64,000 nucleotides of DNA from Cyanomargarita calcarea GSE-NOS-MK-12-04C (GTDB lineage Bacteria > Cyanobacteriota > Cyanobacteriia > Cyanobacteriales > Nostocaceae): positions 34,605 through 98,604 of the forward strand of contig JAHHGZ010000034.1 of assembly GCA_019359595.1 (NCBI GenBank). Reading direction: 5' to 3'. Positions 16,982 to 26,265 of this stretch are shown here, in pieces (within the stretch, counting starts at the first letter, position 1; the number at the start of each line of letters is the position of its first letter). The notes under the pieces were generated by a model. It had not been told where the DNA came from. It was given only the letters and a program-made list of their open reading frames with translations, and did not search any database. The translations under genes were made by a program, and so were the position numbers.

Positions 16982-19819
16982 ATGGGGCAACCACAAAAAC
17001 CTCTAGTCACCGAACAACCGATTTTGTCCTTGGGGCGGATTTTGCAGAGTCTCCGAGAACAAGATAATGTTGATGCTCTCATTGAAACTACTATTTCTTA
17101 TCTCCAGGAGCAGTTTGACTACAGGCTGGTTTGGATTGCTCTTTACGATCGCCTGGAGCATATTTTATATGGCAAAGGGGGTATCACACCTGGTAGTGAC
17201 AGCAGTTATTTAAAACAAAGGGTAGTTCTCAGCCCTGGAGATTTATTAGAACAAGTGGTGATTGAACAGCGTCCCTTGGGTGTAGCTGATTTGCGAGCCG
17301 AGTTACGTGCTGATGGATGGCAAGGAATTGCTGTAAAATTTAATATTCAAGGAACGATTATTTTACCAATTCGCGCTAAAGACCGCTGTTTGGGGATAGT
17401 TTTACTGGGGAGTGAGCATTGGGGCTATTTGCTCAATGGTGAAGATAAATCCAGGCTGTCGATAGTTTTAGGTGAGTTGGGGGCAGTGCTTCACTATCAG
17501 CAGATGGATGTGCTGTACAAACAAACGAAGCGTTCTGAGGAGCCGTTGTTGCGCTTGTTGGAAAAGTTACGTAGTACAGATAATCTGGAGAACAAGTTAG
17601 AAGCGGTAGTCAGTGCAACTCATGAATTTGTTTCACCCAGTCGCACTAATATTTACTGGTTTGAGCGGGAAGGGCGCTTTTTCTGGCGGCGGGTAAGTAA
17701 TCAATCTGCGAAAGGAGGAAAAATACAAAAAGATACTCATGCGGTAAGTAAAATTACGGTAGAAGAGTTAAGCGATTTTTATTTTGCTTTATCGGTTAAT
17801 AATATTGTTTCTATTGGTGAGGCTCGCAGTTCGCTCAAAAGCCATTTCACAGCCAAGCTGTTGCAAAGATTGCAAGTACGTAGTCTCTTAGCTGCACCGA
17901 TTATTTGGCAAAAGGACTTATTAGGGTTTCTGGCAGTGGAAGCTAAAGAACCGCGAATTTGGACAGAAACCGAGCGAAATTTTGTTCAGGGTGCTGCTGG
18001 ATATATTTCTTTGGCTGTACCTATCGATAATATAGAAACTACCATTCAACAAGTCAAAGAAGATGCTGAACTAAAAAGCCAAGTCGCTCAAGCAATTTAT
18101 AGCGATGAAGAGGGTCTGGAAATTTTAAATGGGTGTACGCTGAAGGTTTTGGATCGACTTTCTGGCACTAGATTTTTATTATTGCAGCATGACCCAGACC
18201 AAAATAAATATCAAATTTTTTACCAAAGCCAACCGTATAATCGCCGTCCTTTGACAGAGACGTTTGATGCGCTCAAAGAATTGGATTGGCAGCTTTTGCA
18301 GCATTCAACGGAGGCAGTAGGAATTGAGAATTTAGAAGAAGATTTGCGCTTTTTTAACTGGCGTTCTTTGTTAATCGAAAACGGAGCGCGATCGCTAATC
18401 GTGAGTAACTGCGCTCAAGCTAAATCACCAGACGCTCTTTTAGTCATCGTTACAGATAACACTCGCTCTTGGACAACAACAGAAAAAGAATTAGTCCAGG
18501 TTATTGCTCAACAGCTTGGTGTGGTTGTCCGTCAATGGCAATTGTACAAAAGCACAGAGCAGCAGCATAAAATTTTAGACAGCTTCTGGCAATGCTTTCG
18601 TATCCTTGAACAAGCCCAGAACCCAACAATTGAGGGGAAAAATCATCTCGAACGTACCGCACTTGAACAAATTGCTTCTGTTCTTGGCTGTCCTTTAGCG
18701 ATACTCATATCCTGGCAACCCGGTCAGAGTCATGGCGAAATTCTATCTGGTGTAATTCCCAACACTCAATTTGAGTTCGCCTCTGATACACTTATCCCCA
18801 TATATGCTGAGAGTCTTGTGCAGTGGGCGCTCGCCACAGATGGGATGTTGAGCTTGAAAGTGGATGATATCCCTGCTGGTACCAGAAAATGGCTCTTTGG
18901 TACTGGTATTGGTCAAATTTTGGTGATGGCGTTACGCACATCGGCTGATTATGAAACCACAGGGATAGCAATTATCGCAGACCACACAGAACGACAGTGG
19001 TCAGAACAAACTTTGTATGCCATAGAAACCCTGATTTGTCAACTAGCTTGGTCGCGTCGGCAACAGCAAATCAGCCAAATTCTCCGTTCTCGAACCGAGG
19101 AATTACAGCAAGTCAATTGGTACAAGCATCGTCGTTTGGAGGATATCCAGAAAACGACTATCCAGTTACTCGCTCAAATGCATGGTTTGGGCATTCCTAC
19201 CAGTGAATTGCAGCAAATGCGCTATCAGCAATTATTGCGTCAGCTAGATAGCGCAACAGCCTCAATGACGGGACTGGTAAAACTTGAGCAATGGCAGTTG
19301 TTAATTAGTGAACATTGCATACCCATTGCCAGTTTACTCAAGCGATCGCTCGAACGTGTTGATATTTTTCTCAAACAACAAAAGCTGTGGGTCGGTGTAC
19401 ATGGTTTGGGACAAGAAACAGGTGAAGAATCATCCAATTATTCAATTGGGCCAAAATCAACATTGACAGTCAGAGGGGATATCGCGAAAATCGAATTAGT
19501 TCTGTATGAACTATTAGCCGCAGCCTGTGAGCGTTCTATAGGTAGCGGCAGAATTGATATTTGGTGTCGTCGCTTGGATGAATCACTTGAGATGTCCATT
19601 ACAGATAATGGCACTATTGAACCACAACTTTTGATAGAGCTACACAAAGATACACCAAAGGATGTGCTGGCAACCTCTACCCTCAATCAACCACCAGGTT
19701 TGCATTTGTTAATCTGTCAAAACCTTATGCAACAACTGGGAGGAGAATTGCAATTCTATCAATTACCAGATGGTCGAATAGTTAGTCGTTTGCTCTTGCC
19801 GCTTTGTGATGGCAACTAA
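16982..19819 (+). CDS. Multi-GAF protein with degenerate histidine-kinase core
   Basis: 945-aa cytoplasmic signalling protein. Up to four GAF-like domains (about 30-175, 195-350, 365-520, 535-690) are followed by a helical dimerisation segment with H716 in WYKHRRLED and a C-terminal HATPase-like region (about 815-940). The ATPase motifs are eroded: the N-box reads LYELLAAACERS with no Asn at either usual position, G1 is DNGTIE rather than DxGxG, and G2 is PGLHLL. ATP binding is doubtful, so it may act as a pseudokinase or signal-binding scaffold (inference). The start is ATG 16982. The stop is followed directly by a family B repeat. Confidence 0.75.
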   Translation: MGQPQKPLVTEQPILSLGRILQSLREQDNVDALIETTISYLQEQFDYRLVWIALYDRLEHILYGKGGITPGSDSSYLKQRVVLSPGDLLEQVVIEQRPLGVADLRAELRADGWQGIAVKFNIQGTIILPIRAKDRCLGIVLLGSEHWGYLLNGEDKSRLSIVLGELGAVLHYQQMDVLYKQTKRSEEPLLRLLEKLRSTDNLENKLEAVVSATHEFVSPSRTNIYWFEREGRFFWRRVSNQSAKGGKIQKDTHAVSKITVEELSDFYFALSVNNIVSIGEARSSLKSHFTAKLLQRLQVRSLLAAPIIWQKDLLGFLAVEAKEPRIWTETERNFVQGAAGYISLAVPIDNIETTIQQVKEDAELKSQVAQAIYSDEEGLEILNGCTLKVLDRLSGTRFLLLQHDPDQNKYQIFYQSQPYNRRPLTETFDALKELDWQLLQHSTEAVGIENLEEDLRFFNWRSLLIENGARSLIVSNCAQAKSPDALLVIVTDNTRSWTTTEKELVQVIAQQLGVVVRQWQLYKSTEQQHKILDSFWQCFRILEQAQNPTIEGKNHLERTALEQIASVLGCPLAILISWQPGQSHGEILSGVIPNTQFEFASDTLIPIYAESLVQWALATDGMLSLKVDDIPAGTRKWLFGTGIGQILVMALRTSADYETTGIAIIADHTERQWSEQTLYAIETLICQLAWSRRQQQISQILRSRTEELQQVNWYKHRRLEDIQKTTIQLLAQMHGLGIPTSELQQMRYQQLLRQLDSATASMTGLVKLEQWQLLISEHCIPIASLLKRSLERVDIFLKQQKLWVGVHGLGQETGEESSNYSIGPKSTLTVRGDIAKIELVLYELLAAACERSIGSGRIDIWCRRLDESLEMSITDNGTIEPQLLIELHKDTPKDVLATSTLNQPPGLHLLICQNLMQQLGGELQFYQLPDGRIVSRLLLPLCDGN

Positions 19820-19943
19820 GGAAGAAGGAAGAAGGAAGAAGGAAGAAGGAAGAAGAAGTTTTGAGATGGGGATACAGAACCCCAACTCAAAACGGGCTCC
19901 CTGAATAAGTCGGGGTCTTAAACCCCCACAAGGAAGCGGATAA
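19820..19943 (+). repeat. Dispersed repeat family B, copy 1
   Basis: Starts at the base after the TAA of the multi-GAF gene with five GAAGGAA-type units, then an ACTCAAAACGGGC block, CCTGAATAAGTCGGGGTC, a run of C and a GCGGATAA end. Three further copies occur at 29806-29925, 34602-34705 and, inverted, 39763-39866. Confidence 0.8.
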
Positions 19944-19950
19944 TAAAATA

Positions 19951-20757
19951 TTAACCAAATTTGCCGCTGATGTACTCCTTCGTTGATTCCTGTTTGGGAT
20001 CGTTGAAAATTACTTCTGTGTTGTCAAACTCCACTAAGTAGCCCTGACGACCACCCTTATCAGTTGGTTGGACGTTAAAAAATGCTGTTTTATCGGCTAC
20101 CCGTGTTGCTTGTTGCATATTATGGGTGACGATGACAATTGTGTACTGTTCTTTAAGTTCGGTAATCAGTTCTTCCACCCGCAGAGTCGATCTCGGGTCT
20201 AGAGCAGAGCAAGGCTCATCCATTAAAATAACATCTGGCTGAACGGCGATCGCCCGAGCAATACACAACCTTTGTTGTTGTCCACCAGATAATGAATTGC
20301 CACTTTGACGCAGCTTGTCTTTAACTTCATCCCACAAAGCAGCTTTTGTGAGACTCTCTTCTACTAACTGATCCATATTGCCTTTGTAGCCATTAATTTT
20401 GGCTCCAAAAGTAATATTGTCATAAATTGATTTAGGAAATGGGTTTGGTCTTTGAAACACCATCCCAATTCTCCGACGCACCTCTACAGGGTCGATATCT
20501 TCTGCGTACAAATTTTTACCATCGTAAAAAATTTGACCTTCTGCCCGAAAGCTATCAATCAAGTCATTAAGGCGGTTATAGCATCGGAGCAATGTACTTT
20601 TACCACAACCAGAAGGCCCAATAAAGGCTGTCACATGGTTTTTGGGGATATTTAGCCAAATATTCTTCAAGGCTAAAAAGTCGCCGTAGTAAACGTTAAC
20701 ATTCTCTGCCCGTAAAATTGTTTCGGTATCGTTTGCTGTGCGTGTGTTAGTCGCCAT
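19951..20757 (-). CDS. pstB: Phosphate ABC transporter ATP-binding protein
   Basis: ATPase of the PstSCAB high-affinity phosphate importer, 268 aa, inner face of the membrane. Walker [11 protein letters not shown]-loop [15 protein letters not shown] (the [10 protein letters not shown] stretch is PstB-specific), signature [14 protein letters not shown], Walker [14 protein letters not shown] and the H-loop VTHNMQQA are all present. It is the last gene of the pst cluster but is separated from pstA by 400 bp, an unusually wide gap, so it may have its own promoter or be expressed by read-through. No phoU follows. Confidence 0.96.
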   Translation of the reverse strand: MATNTRTANDTETILRAENVNVYYGDFLALKNIWLNIPKNHVTAFIGPSGCGKSTLLRCYNRLNDLIDSFRAEGQIFYDGKNLYAEDIDPVEVRRRIGMVFQRPNPFPKSIYDNITFGAKINGYKGNMDQLVEESLTKAALWDEVKDKLRQSGNSLSGGQQQRLCIARAIAVQPDVILMDEPCSALDPRSTLRVEELITELKEQYTIVIVTHNMQQATRVADKTAFFNVQPTDKGGRQGYLVEFDNTEVIFNDPKQESTKEYISGKFG

Positions 20758-21157
20758 AAATAATCTAGTTTAAGTTTTGGAAAATGCGCTCATAACAATG
20801 ATTTGAGTCATACAGAGAAAGTCAGCAACTTCCATGAGACATTTCAATTGCTTATCTTTGAATCTATCTAAAAGGAGATGTAAATATCTAGTTATTATGA
20901 GTAACCAGGTCAATTCAATCAAATAAATTATCCCGTCTTCTTGGTTGTCTGGCTTATTCTTATGACATGATGTCACTTGCTTGACAAAACCATTGGATAC
21001 TTTTTTACTTGGAATTTTGTTATCATAATAACTTTTTATCTCGTGATATTTACATTCTCGACTGGTATAAATCAGTTAACAGCGATCAACAGCGTTTGTT
21101 CCTCTGACTTAAACTTCACTCGGGAGCATGGAACTGACAACTGATGACTGATAACTG
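20758..21157. other. Gap between pstA and pstB
   Basis: 400 bp inside the pst cluster. AT-rich, no ORF with family character and no obvious terminator. An STRR-like stretch (ACTGACAACTGATGACTGATAACTG) lies at 21129-21157. It may contain a separate pstB promoter; I see no Pho-box repeat in it. Confidence 0.45.
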
Positions 21158-22069
21158 TTAATAAACTTTTTGACGAGTTGCCCAGCGAGCGATGATACTA
21201 GTGACTAGAACCATCAACACTAAAATTAGAGATGCAGCCCAAGCTAGAGACTGCCAATTTTTAAAGGGAGAAATAGCGTAGTTGTAAACCAAGACAGCTA
21301 GGGAAGCTGTAGGTTCAAATAAACTCTTGGGCCAAAACTGCGAGAATAGAGCAGTAAATAGTAGAGGTGCGGTTTCTCCCGATGCTCGTGCAATCGACAA
21401 AGTTGCTCCAGTGACGATTGCAGGTAGTGCTGCTGGCAACACCACTTGGGTTACTGTTTGAAAGTTAGTTGCTCCAACCCCTACAGCCGCTTGTCGCAAA
21501 TCTTGGGATACTAACTGCAAGGCTTCGTCAGTAGTTCGCACAATAATTGGCAACATCAAAATCGCTAGGGCAAAACCTCCACCGATCGCCGAGTAAGAGC
21601 CTAAACCAAGCCTTTGCAATGTCAGAACGATAACGCCATAGGCAAACACTCCGGCAATAATTGAGGGAACTCCACTCAGGATGTTAGTCGCAAAACGTAT
21701 CGTTCTGGAAATCTTACCAGAGCTAAACTCTGTTAAATAAATTGCCGCCATCACCCCAAAGGGAATGCTAATTAAAGCAGCGACTCCTACCATCAGGATT
21801 GTTCCGAGAATTGCATTACCAAAGCCTCCCGTAATTTTTCCAATCGGGGGCGGTGGCAATTCAGTAAAGTTACTTATGCTCAGGCTGCTGAAGCCTTGAA
21901 AAAGCACGTAAGAAAGCACTGCCACTAAAGGGATAATAGCCAATACGGCACAAATAAATGCCACAACGGTCATTACCGAGTTAAACAGCGTCCGGGGAGA
22001 GGAGGGAGAGCGAGTTAGACTACCCGTAGGATATCCGCTCTGATGATTATCCGAAAAATTAGATGTCAT
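21158..22069 (-). CDS. pstA: Phosphate ABC transporter permease PstA
   Basis: 303-aa inner-membrane permease subunit with about six TM helices. Seen: AFICAVLAIIPLVAVLSYV (TM1), PFGVMAAIYLTEFS, NILSGVPSIIAGVFAYG (characteristic of PstA), ALAILMLPIIVRTTDEAL and the cytoplasmic EAA-type loop QAAVGVGATNFQTVTQVVLPAALP that docks on PstB. Its ATG overlaps the pstC stop codon by 4 bp (ATGA), implying translational coupling. Confidence 0.95.
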   Translation of the reverse strand: MTSNFSDNHQSGYPTGSLTRSPSSPRTLFNSVMTVVAFICAVLAIIPLVAVLSYVLFQGFSSLSISNFTELPPPPIGKITGGFGNAILGTILMVGVAALISIPFGVMAAIYLTEFSSGKISRTIRFATNILSGVPSIIAGVFAYGVIVLTLQRLGLGSYSAIGGGFALAILMLPIIVRTTDEALQLVSQDLRQAAVGVGATNFQTVTQVVLPAALPAIVTGATLSIARASGETAPLLFTALFSQFWPKSLFEPTASLAVLVYNYAISPFKNWQSLAWAASLILVLMVLVTSIIARWATRQKVY

Positions 22070-23016
22070 AGCCGCTTGACTCGCATCACAACTAACTCTG
22101 CCAAAACATTGACCACCAGCGTTAAGAAAAACAGCACTAAGGCTGCGTACATCAAGGCAGCAACTTGCAAGCCGCTAGCTTCTGCAAATTGATTTGCAAG
22201 TAGGGAAGAAATCGTATTCGCTGGTGCAAACAACGAAGGACTGATGTTGTTGGAGTTACCAATTAACATCGTTACAGCCATCGTTTCTCCCATTGCTCGA
22301 CCGAGTGCTAGCATCACAGCACTAACAATTCCAGAAAAAGCGGCTGGAACCAGGACTCTGAGAATTGTTTCCCATCGGGTACAACCTAGTCCCACAGCTG
22401 CTTGGCGGATACTGGGGGGGACAGAAACCAGCGCATCACGGGAAATAGCTGTGATGATGGGCAAAGTCATAATTGCCAGAATAAAGCCCGCTACCAACAT
22501 ATTTGGACCTGTGGAAGGGGTGCTAAAAATTGGCAAAAAGCCCAAGGAAGCATTTAACCCTTTTCCCACGTTGGTTAGTATAGGGACTAAAACGAAAATT
22601 CCCCAGACTCCGTAAACAACGCTAGGAATAGCGGCTAGTAGTTCTACCAAGAACACCATTACCACTCGCACCTTCTGCGGTAGAAAATTCTCGCTCAGTA
22701 AAATCGCTGTACCAACACCAATGGGTACAGCTATCAATAAACCGATAAAAGAACTAGCCAAAGTTCCGTAAACTTGCGGTAGAACTCCGTAGTCATTTTG
22801 AGGTGGGTTCCAATCCCTTTTGGCTAAAAAGCTCAGACCAAATTGTTGGATGGCAGGCATTGCTTGAATCGCAACCTGCGCTGCAATCCATAATAAAGTG
22901 CCAGCGATCGCTAGGGCAAAAAACTTCGTCAGCCAAATAAAACCACGATCTAGGTTTCTATCTAGGTCCGAGCGTTGTTTAGCTCCTGATGGAATATGTT
23001 GAGATTGTGCAGTCAT
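22066..23016 (-). CDS. pstC: Phosphate ABC transporter permease PstC
   Basis: 316-aa permease partner of PstA. FIWLTKFFALAIAGTLLWIA forms TM1; PIGVGTAILLSENFLP, ELLAAIPSVVYGVWGIFVLVP and the EAA loop RQAAVGLGCTRWETILRVLVPAA, then RAMGETMAVTMLIGN, are typical PstC signatures. It is separated from pstS by 115 bp holding a CAACCAA/GGTTATT repeat tract. Confidence 0.95.
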   Translation of the reverse strand: MTAQSQHIPSGAKQRSDLDRNLDRGFIWLTKFFALAIAGTLLWIAAQVAIQAMPAIQQFGLSFLAKRDWNPPQNDYGVLPQVYGTLASSFIGLLIAVPIGVGTAILLSENFLPQKVRVVMVFLVELLAAIPSVVYGVWGIFVLVPILTNVGKGLNASLGFLPIFSTPSTGPNMLVAGFILAIMTLPIITAISRDALVSVPPSIRQAAVGLGCTRWETILRVLVPAAFSGIVSAVMLALGRAMGETMAVTMLIGNSNNISPSLFAPANTISSLLANQFAEASGLQVAALMYAALVLFFLTLVVNVLAELVVMRVKRL

Positions 23017-23064
23017 GACTGACTTTACTTATTAAATTTGGGGAAAATGTGGAAGCGAACCAGA

Positions 23065-23125
23065 TTGGTTATTGGTTATTGGTTATTTGTTATTGGTTAC
23101 AACTAACAACCAACAACCAACAAAC
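23065..23125. repeat. STRR tract GGTTATT / CAACCAA
   Basis: Tandem heptamer-like units GGTTATT on one side followed by CAACCAA units on the other, so the tract can fold back on itself. It sits between pstC and pstS and could modulate read-through between them (inference). Confidence 0.65.
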
Positions 23126-23131
23126 TATTAA

Positions 23132-24307
23132 TTATTTACTCGCACTGGCACCACCAGCACCGGTTACAGCAATTTTATAATCAGGGCTGATTGCGTCAGC
23201 GGCAGCTGCAACTTTAGTAACTACAGCAGCAGGTAGAGGTACATATCCCAATTCTGCAGCTTGTTTTTGACCTTCAGTCAAGCCATACTCAATCATCGCT
23301 TCCACTGCTTTGGCCTTTGCCGCATCTGGATATTTCTTATAGGCGAGAATCCAAGAGTAGCTGACGATGGGATAAGAATCAGCTCCTTCTGGATCGGAAA
23401 TGAAGGCACGGAGATTTTCAGGCAAGGTTACTGCTTCTAGGGTTTTAGCTGCGGACTGATCGCTAGATACTATGAAGTTACCAGCTTTGTTTTCTAAAGC
23501 AGCAAACTTCAGATTATTTTGTTTGGCATAACCATACTCAAGGTAACCGATTGAGCCTTGAGTTTGTCCTACCTGCGCGGTAACACCTTCATTACCCTTA
23601 GCACCCACACCTACTGGCCATTTTACGCTCTTGCCATCGCCAACTTTTGTCTTCCATTCTGGGCTGATAGTGCTGAGGTGTTTTGTAAACACACCTGTGG
23701 TACCGCTACCATCAGAACGATATATAACTGTGATGGGCTGTTTGGGAAGTTTTGCTCCAGGATTAGCCTTGGCGATCGCTGCGTCATCCCAAGATTTAAT
23801 CTTGCCTAGTAAAATATCGGCATAAACGGCTCGTGGCAGTTTAAGTTCTGGTACATCTGGCAGATTGTATGCCATAACAATGCTACCAGCAGTCATTGGC
23901 AGCAAAAGTACACCTTTGTCGGCTGGCACTTTCTGAATTTCTTCATCGTTCATTGCCACGTCGCTAGCACCAAAGTCTACAGTGCCTTTAGTAAATTGCT
24001 CAACTCCTGCGCCGCTACCTACTGACTGATAGTTAACTTGCAAGCCGGGATATTTTTGTCTCAAACCACCACTAAACCAATTTTGATACAAGGGAGCTGG
24101 GAAAGAGGCTCCTGCACCAGTTAATGTAACGTTACCTAAATCGACTCCTTTGGCCGGACTTGAAGCTGTGGTATCGGTAGCTCCAGCAGCAGGGGTTTCA
24201 GTACTTGCAGGATTAGTTGCGGTATCCGTACCGCCACCGCCGCAAGCCGCTAAACTTGATGTCAAAGCAATAATGGTCGCGAAGAACCGAATTTTTGGGG
24301 AAAACAT
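23132..24307 (-). CDS. pstS: Phosphate-binding lipoprotein PstS
   Basis: 391-aa periplasmic phosphate-binding protein. Lipoprotein signal peptide with lipobox LAAC (C22) followed by a Gly/Thr/Ala-rich tether. The mature domain has GAGASFPAPLYQNW, VNYQSVGSGAGVEQF (phosphate-binding Ser/Gly loop), DFGASDVAMN, MTAGSIVMAYNLP, YRSDGSGTTGVFTKHL and GNEGVTAQVGQTQGSIGYLEYGYA, all typical of PstS. The gene heads the operon behind a three-unit Pho box. The C-terminus has a short Ala/Gly tail. Confidence 0.96.
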   Translation of the reverse strand: MFSPKIRFFATIIALTSSLAACGGGGTDTATNPASTETPAAGATDTTASSPAKGVDLGNVTLTGAGASFPAPLYQNWFSGGLRQKYPGLQVNYQSVGSGAGVEQFTKGTVDFGASDVAMNDEEIQKVPADKGVLLLPMTAGSIVMAYNLPDVPELKLPRAVYADILLGKIKSWDDAAIAKANPGAKLPKQPITVIYRSDGSGTTGVFTKHLSTISPEWKTKVGDGKSVKWPVGVGAKGNEGVTAQVGQTQGSIGYLEYGYAKQNNLKFAALENKAGNFIVSSDQSAAKTLEAVTLPENLRAFISDPEGADSYPIVSYSWILAYKKYPDAAKAKAVEAMIEYGLTEGQKQAAELGYVPLPAAVVTKVAAAADAISPDYKIAVTGAGGASASK

Positions 24308-24360
24308 GGGAATACTTTATAAATGATGTTATCGGTTAACAGTTTGAACAGTAGCACCCA

Positions 24361-24390
24361 AGGGTAAAATTAAGGTAAATATAGGTTAAG
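24361..24390 (-). promoter_or_regulatory. Pho box (three 8-bp PhoB-type half sites)
   Basis: On the minus strand the 30 bp read as three direct 8-mers separated by 3 bp: CTTAACCT, TTTACCTT, TTTACCCT. This matches the cyanobacterial PhoB/SphR Pho box (CTTAACCT direct repeats with 3-bp gaps). It lies 54 bp upstream of the pstS start, so the operon is predicted to be induced by phosphate limitation. Confidence 0.88.
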
Positions 24391-24765
24391 AAAAGATTAA
24401 TTGATACAATGAGTTTGATAAGGTTGCTAAATATTGGCTTGACGATGGGTACAAACTACTATAATAAAGCCTGTAAATTATACACCATAGCAAGCGCAAA
24501 AATGAACCTACTGTACTGCCAGAGTGCGGTTGACATAACTAGTATATGTAGCTTAACGGTTTACTCGTACCTTTTCTTAATTGTGAAACAAAAATTGCTG
24601 GACTTTTTATATATTTGTATAATTTCCAAAAATATGTAATTAAATTCCAATAAACAGAACTCAAGAGCCAGGAATTAAAAAGAAATTAAAAAAATATGCT
24701 AAGTCTTAAAGTGTAACTACCTTAACTTAGTTTTTGTCTGTTGCTTTGCTTTAAACCCCTTGTCC

Positions 24766-25368
24766 ATGAACGTGTTGTCAATGTTTGCCGTTTCCAACCA
24801 ACTGCTATGGTCTATGATTGGCTTACTCCTGACGATGGGTGGTACCTTTTTAGAAGCGTATGTCACCACCTTGCCTTGGAGTTGGAGTAACCAAGGAATT
24901 CACACTTCTTCTTTAGGTGTCAGTTTTCAAATTGGCGGAGTGCTGCTGGTGGGTTGTTTGGGAGGAAAAAATGCTGGGGCACTCTCGCAAATTGCCTATT
25001 TAGTTATTGGCTTAACTTTGTTACCTGTGTTTGCTGACGGAGGGGGTGTTGGCTATGTCAAACTATCTCAGTTTGGCTATTTGTTAGGCTTTATTCCAGG
25101 GGCTTGGGTGTGCGGCTTTGTCGCTTTTAAAGCTAGACCGAAATTAGAAACTTTGGCGTTTAGTTGTTTTTGTGGCTTGTTGACTGTCCACATATGCGGT
25201 ATTACTTATTTGGTTCTTAGTTATTTTTTTCATCTCAAAGGCACAGAAACTCTTACTTTGACGCAAGCGATCGTAAAATACTCTTGGGTTGCACTGCCCG
25301 GTCAATTAACAGTACTATGCGCCGTCACAGTATTAGCATACCTTTTACGACACTTAATGTTTTATTAG
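24766..25368 (+). CDS. bioY: Biotin transporter BioY (S component)
   Basis: 200-aa integral membrane protein of the BioY family, the substrate-binding S component of ECF-type biotin uptake. Family signatures: TTLPWSW..., VSFQIGGVLLVGCLGGKNAGALSQIAYL and ADGGGVGYVKLSQFGYLLGFIPGAW, with about six hydrophobic segments. No EcfA/EcfT genes are near, so it works alone or with a shared module elsewhere. ATG 24766 is preferred to the TTG two codons earlier. lspA follows 73 bp downstream on the same strand. Confidence 0.9.
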   Translation: MNVLSMFAVSNQLLWSMIGLLLTMGGTFLEAYVTTLPWSWSNQGIHTSSLGVSFQIGGVLLVGCLGGKNAGALSQIAYLVIGLTLLPVFADGGGVGYVKLSQFGYLLGFIPGAWVCGFVAFKARPKLETLAFSCFCGLLTVHICGITYLVLSYFFHLKGTETLTLTQAIVKYSWVALPGQLTVLCAVTVLAYLLRHLMFY

Positions 25369-25441
25369 TTCTGTGTCATTCGTGCTACCCCTAGTAGTTC
25401 ACCAAGATAACTTTGTATGAATGACTAATGACTAATTTGCC

Positions 25442-25921
25442 ATGCGTTTAAAAAAAAATCGCCTCTTTTGGATCGTTGCCCCGATCGCAGTTGCGCTTGA
25501 CCAATTAACCAAATATTGGATAGTACAAACGATCGCTTACAAACAGACAATTCCACTACTGCCAGGGGTATTTCATTTTACCTATGTCAGCAATACCGGC
25601 GCAGCTTTTAGTTTATTAACTGGCAAAGTAGATTTATTGCGGTGGCTATCGTTGGCTGCAAGTTTGGCTTTGGTAGCCTTTGCATATTTTGAGCCAAATT
25701 GGAATCGTTGGGAAAAATTAGGTTGGGGCTTGATTTTAGGTGGTGCGATCGGGAATGGTATAGATCGCTTTCGTTTAGGCTATGTCGTAGATTTTCTGGA
25801 TTTTCGACTGATTAACTTTGCTGTATTTAATGTGGCGGATTCATTTATTAGTATTGGTATTGTTTGCCTGCTGATTAGTTCATTCCAGAAAACACCATCT
25901 CAAAATCGCAGGTTGCGATGA
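25442..25921 (+). CDS. lspA: Lipoprotein signal peptidase (signal peptidase II)
   Basis: 159-aa aspartic membrane protease that removes signal peptides from prolipoproteins (for example PstS here). Four TM helices. Signatures ALDQLTKYWI near the N-terminus, FTYVSNTGAAFSLL, GNGIDRFRLGYVVDFLDF with catalytic D108 and NVADSFISIG with catalytic D133. The start is ATG 25442. The TGA stop is followed within 3 bp by the GAAGGAAGAAGG head of repeat family A copy 2. Confidence 0.95.
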   Translation: MRLKKNRLFWIVAPIAVALDQLTKYWIVQTIAYKQTIPLLPGVFHFTYVSNTGAAFSLLTGKVDLLRWLSLAASLALVAFAYFEPNWNRWEKLGWGLILGGAIGNGIDRFRLGYVVDFLDFRLINFAVFNVADSFISIGIVCLLISSFQKTPSQNRRLR

Positions 25922-25923
25922 AT

Positions 25924-26120
25924 GAAGGAAGAAGGAAGAAGGAAGAAGGAATAGCTAATAAAAATGCGCGTTCGTAAGTTTAGAGCTTCAGTAAAAAAAA
26001 GATGTTTTTCGAGTCCTTTGTAGCGCGTTCACGTAGTGTCTTGCAGAGAAGAAAAACAGTGTCCTTGTTTCAATCCCACATGAGTGCTCATGTGGGTACT
26101 TCTTCCTTCTTTCTTCGTGA
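25924..26120. repeat. Dispersed repeat family A, copy 2
   Basis: Begins 3 bp after the lspA stop codon with GAAGGAAGAAGGAAGAAGG, then the 180-bp core (25941-26120) shared with 13521-13700. It contains a perfect palindrome CCCACATGAG-TG-CTCATGTGGG and ends in CTTCTTCCTTCTTTCTTC, the inverse of the start. It may now provide the 3' end of the lspA transcript. Confidence 0.8.
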
Positions 26121-26162
26121 AATTACACGGCTTCTGCTGTTTTAGATACTAAAAAACTCAAA

Positions 26163-26212
26163 TAGGATAAGAAAACAAGGTGAATAATTATTTCCCTTGT
26201 CTTCTTATCCTA
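26163..26212. terminator. Long hairpin between convergent lspA and Pro-rich gene
   Basis: An 18-bp stem with one mismatch (left arm TAGGATAAGAAAACAAGG, right arm beginning CCTTGTCTTCTTATCC) and a 14-nt loop. It lies between the 3' ends of two convergent genes, so it could serve as a bidirectional transcription end, although no long U-run follows on either side. Confidence 0.6.
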
Positions 26213-26265
26213 CTAATAGGCTCTTTTAAAAGCACTTTCAAATGATAACTGGGCAAAGAGAGAGC

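Noticed and set aside
24409..24639. 76-codon frame upstream of bioY
   Set aside because: Just beyond the Pho box, AT-rich, with no ribosome-binding site and no family-like pattern.
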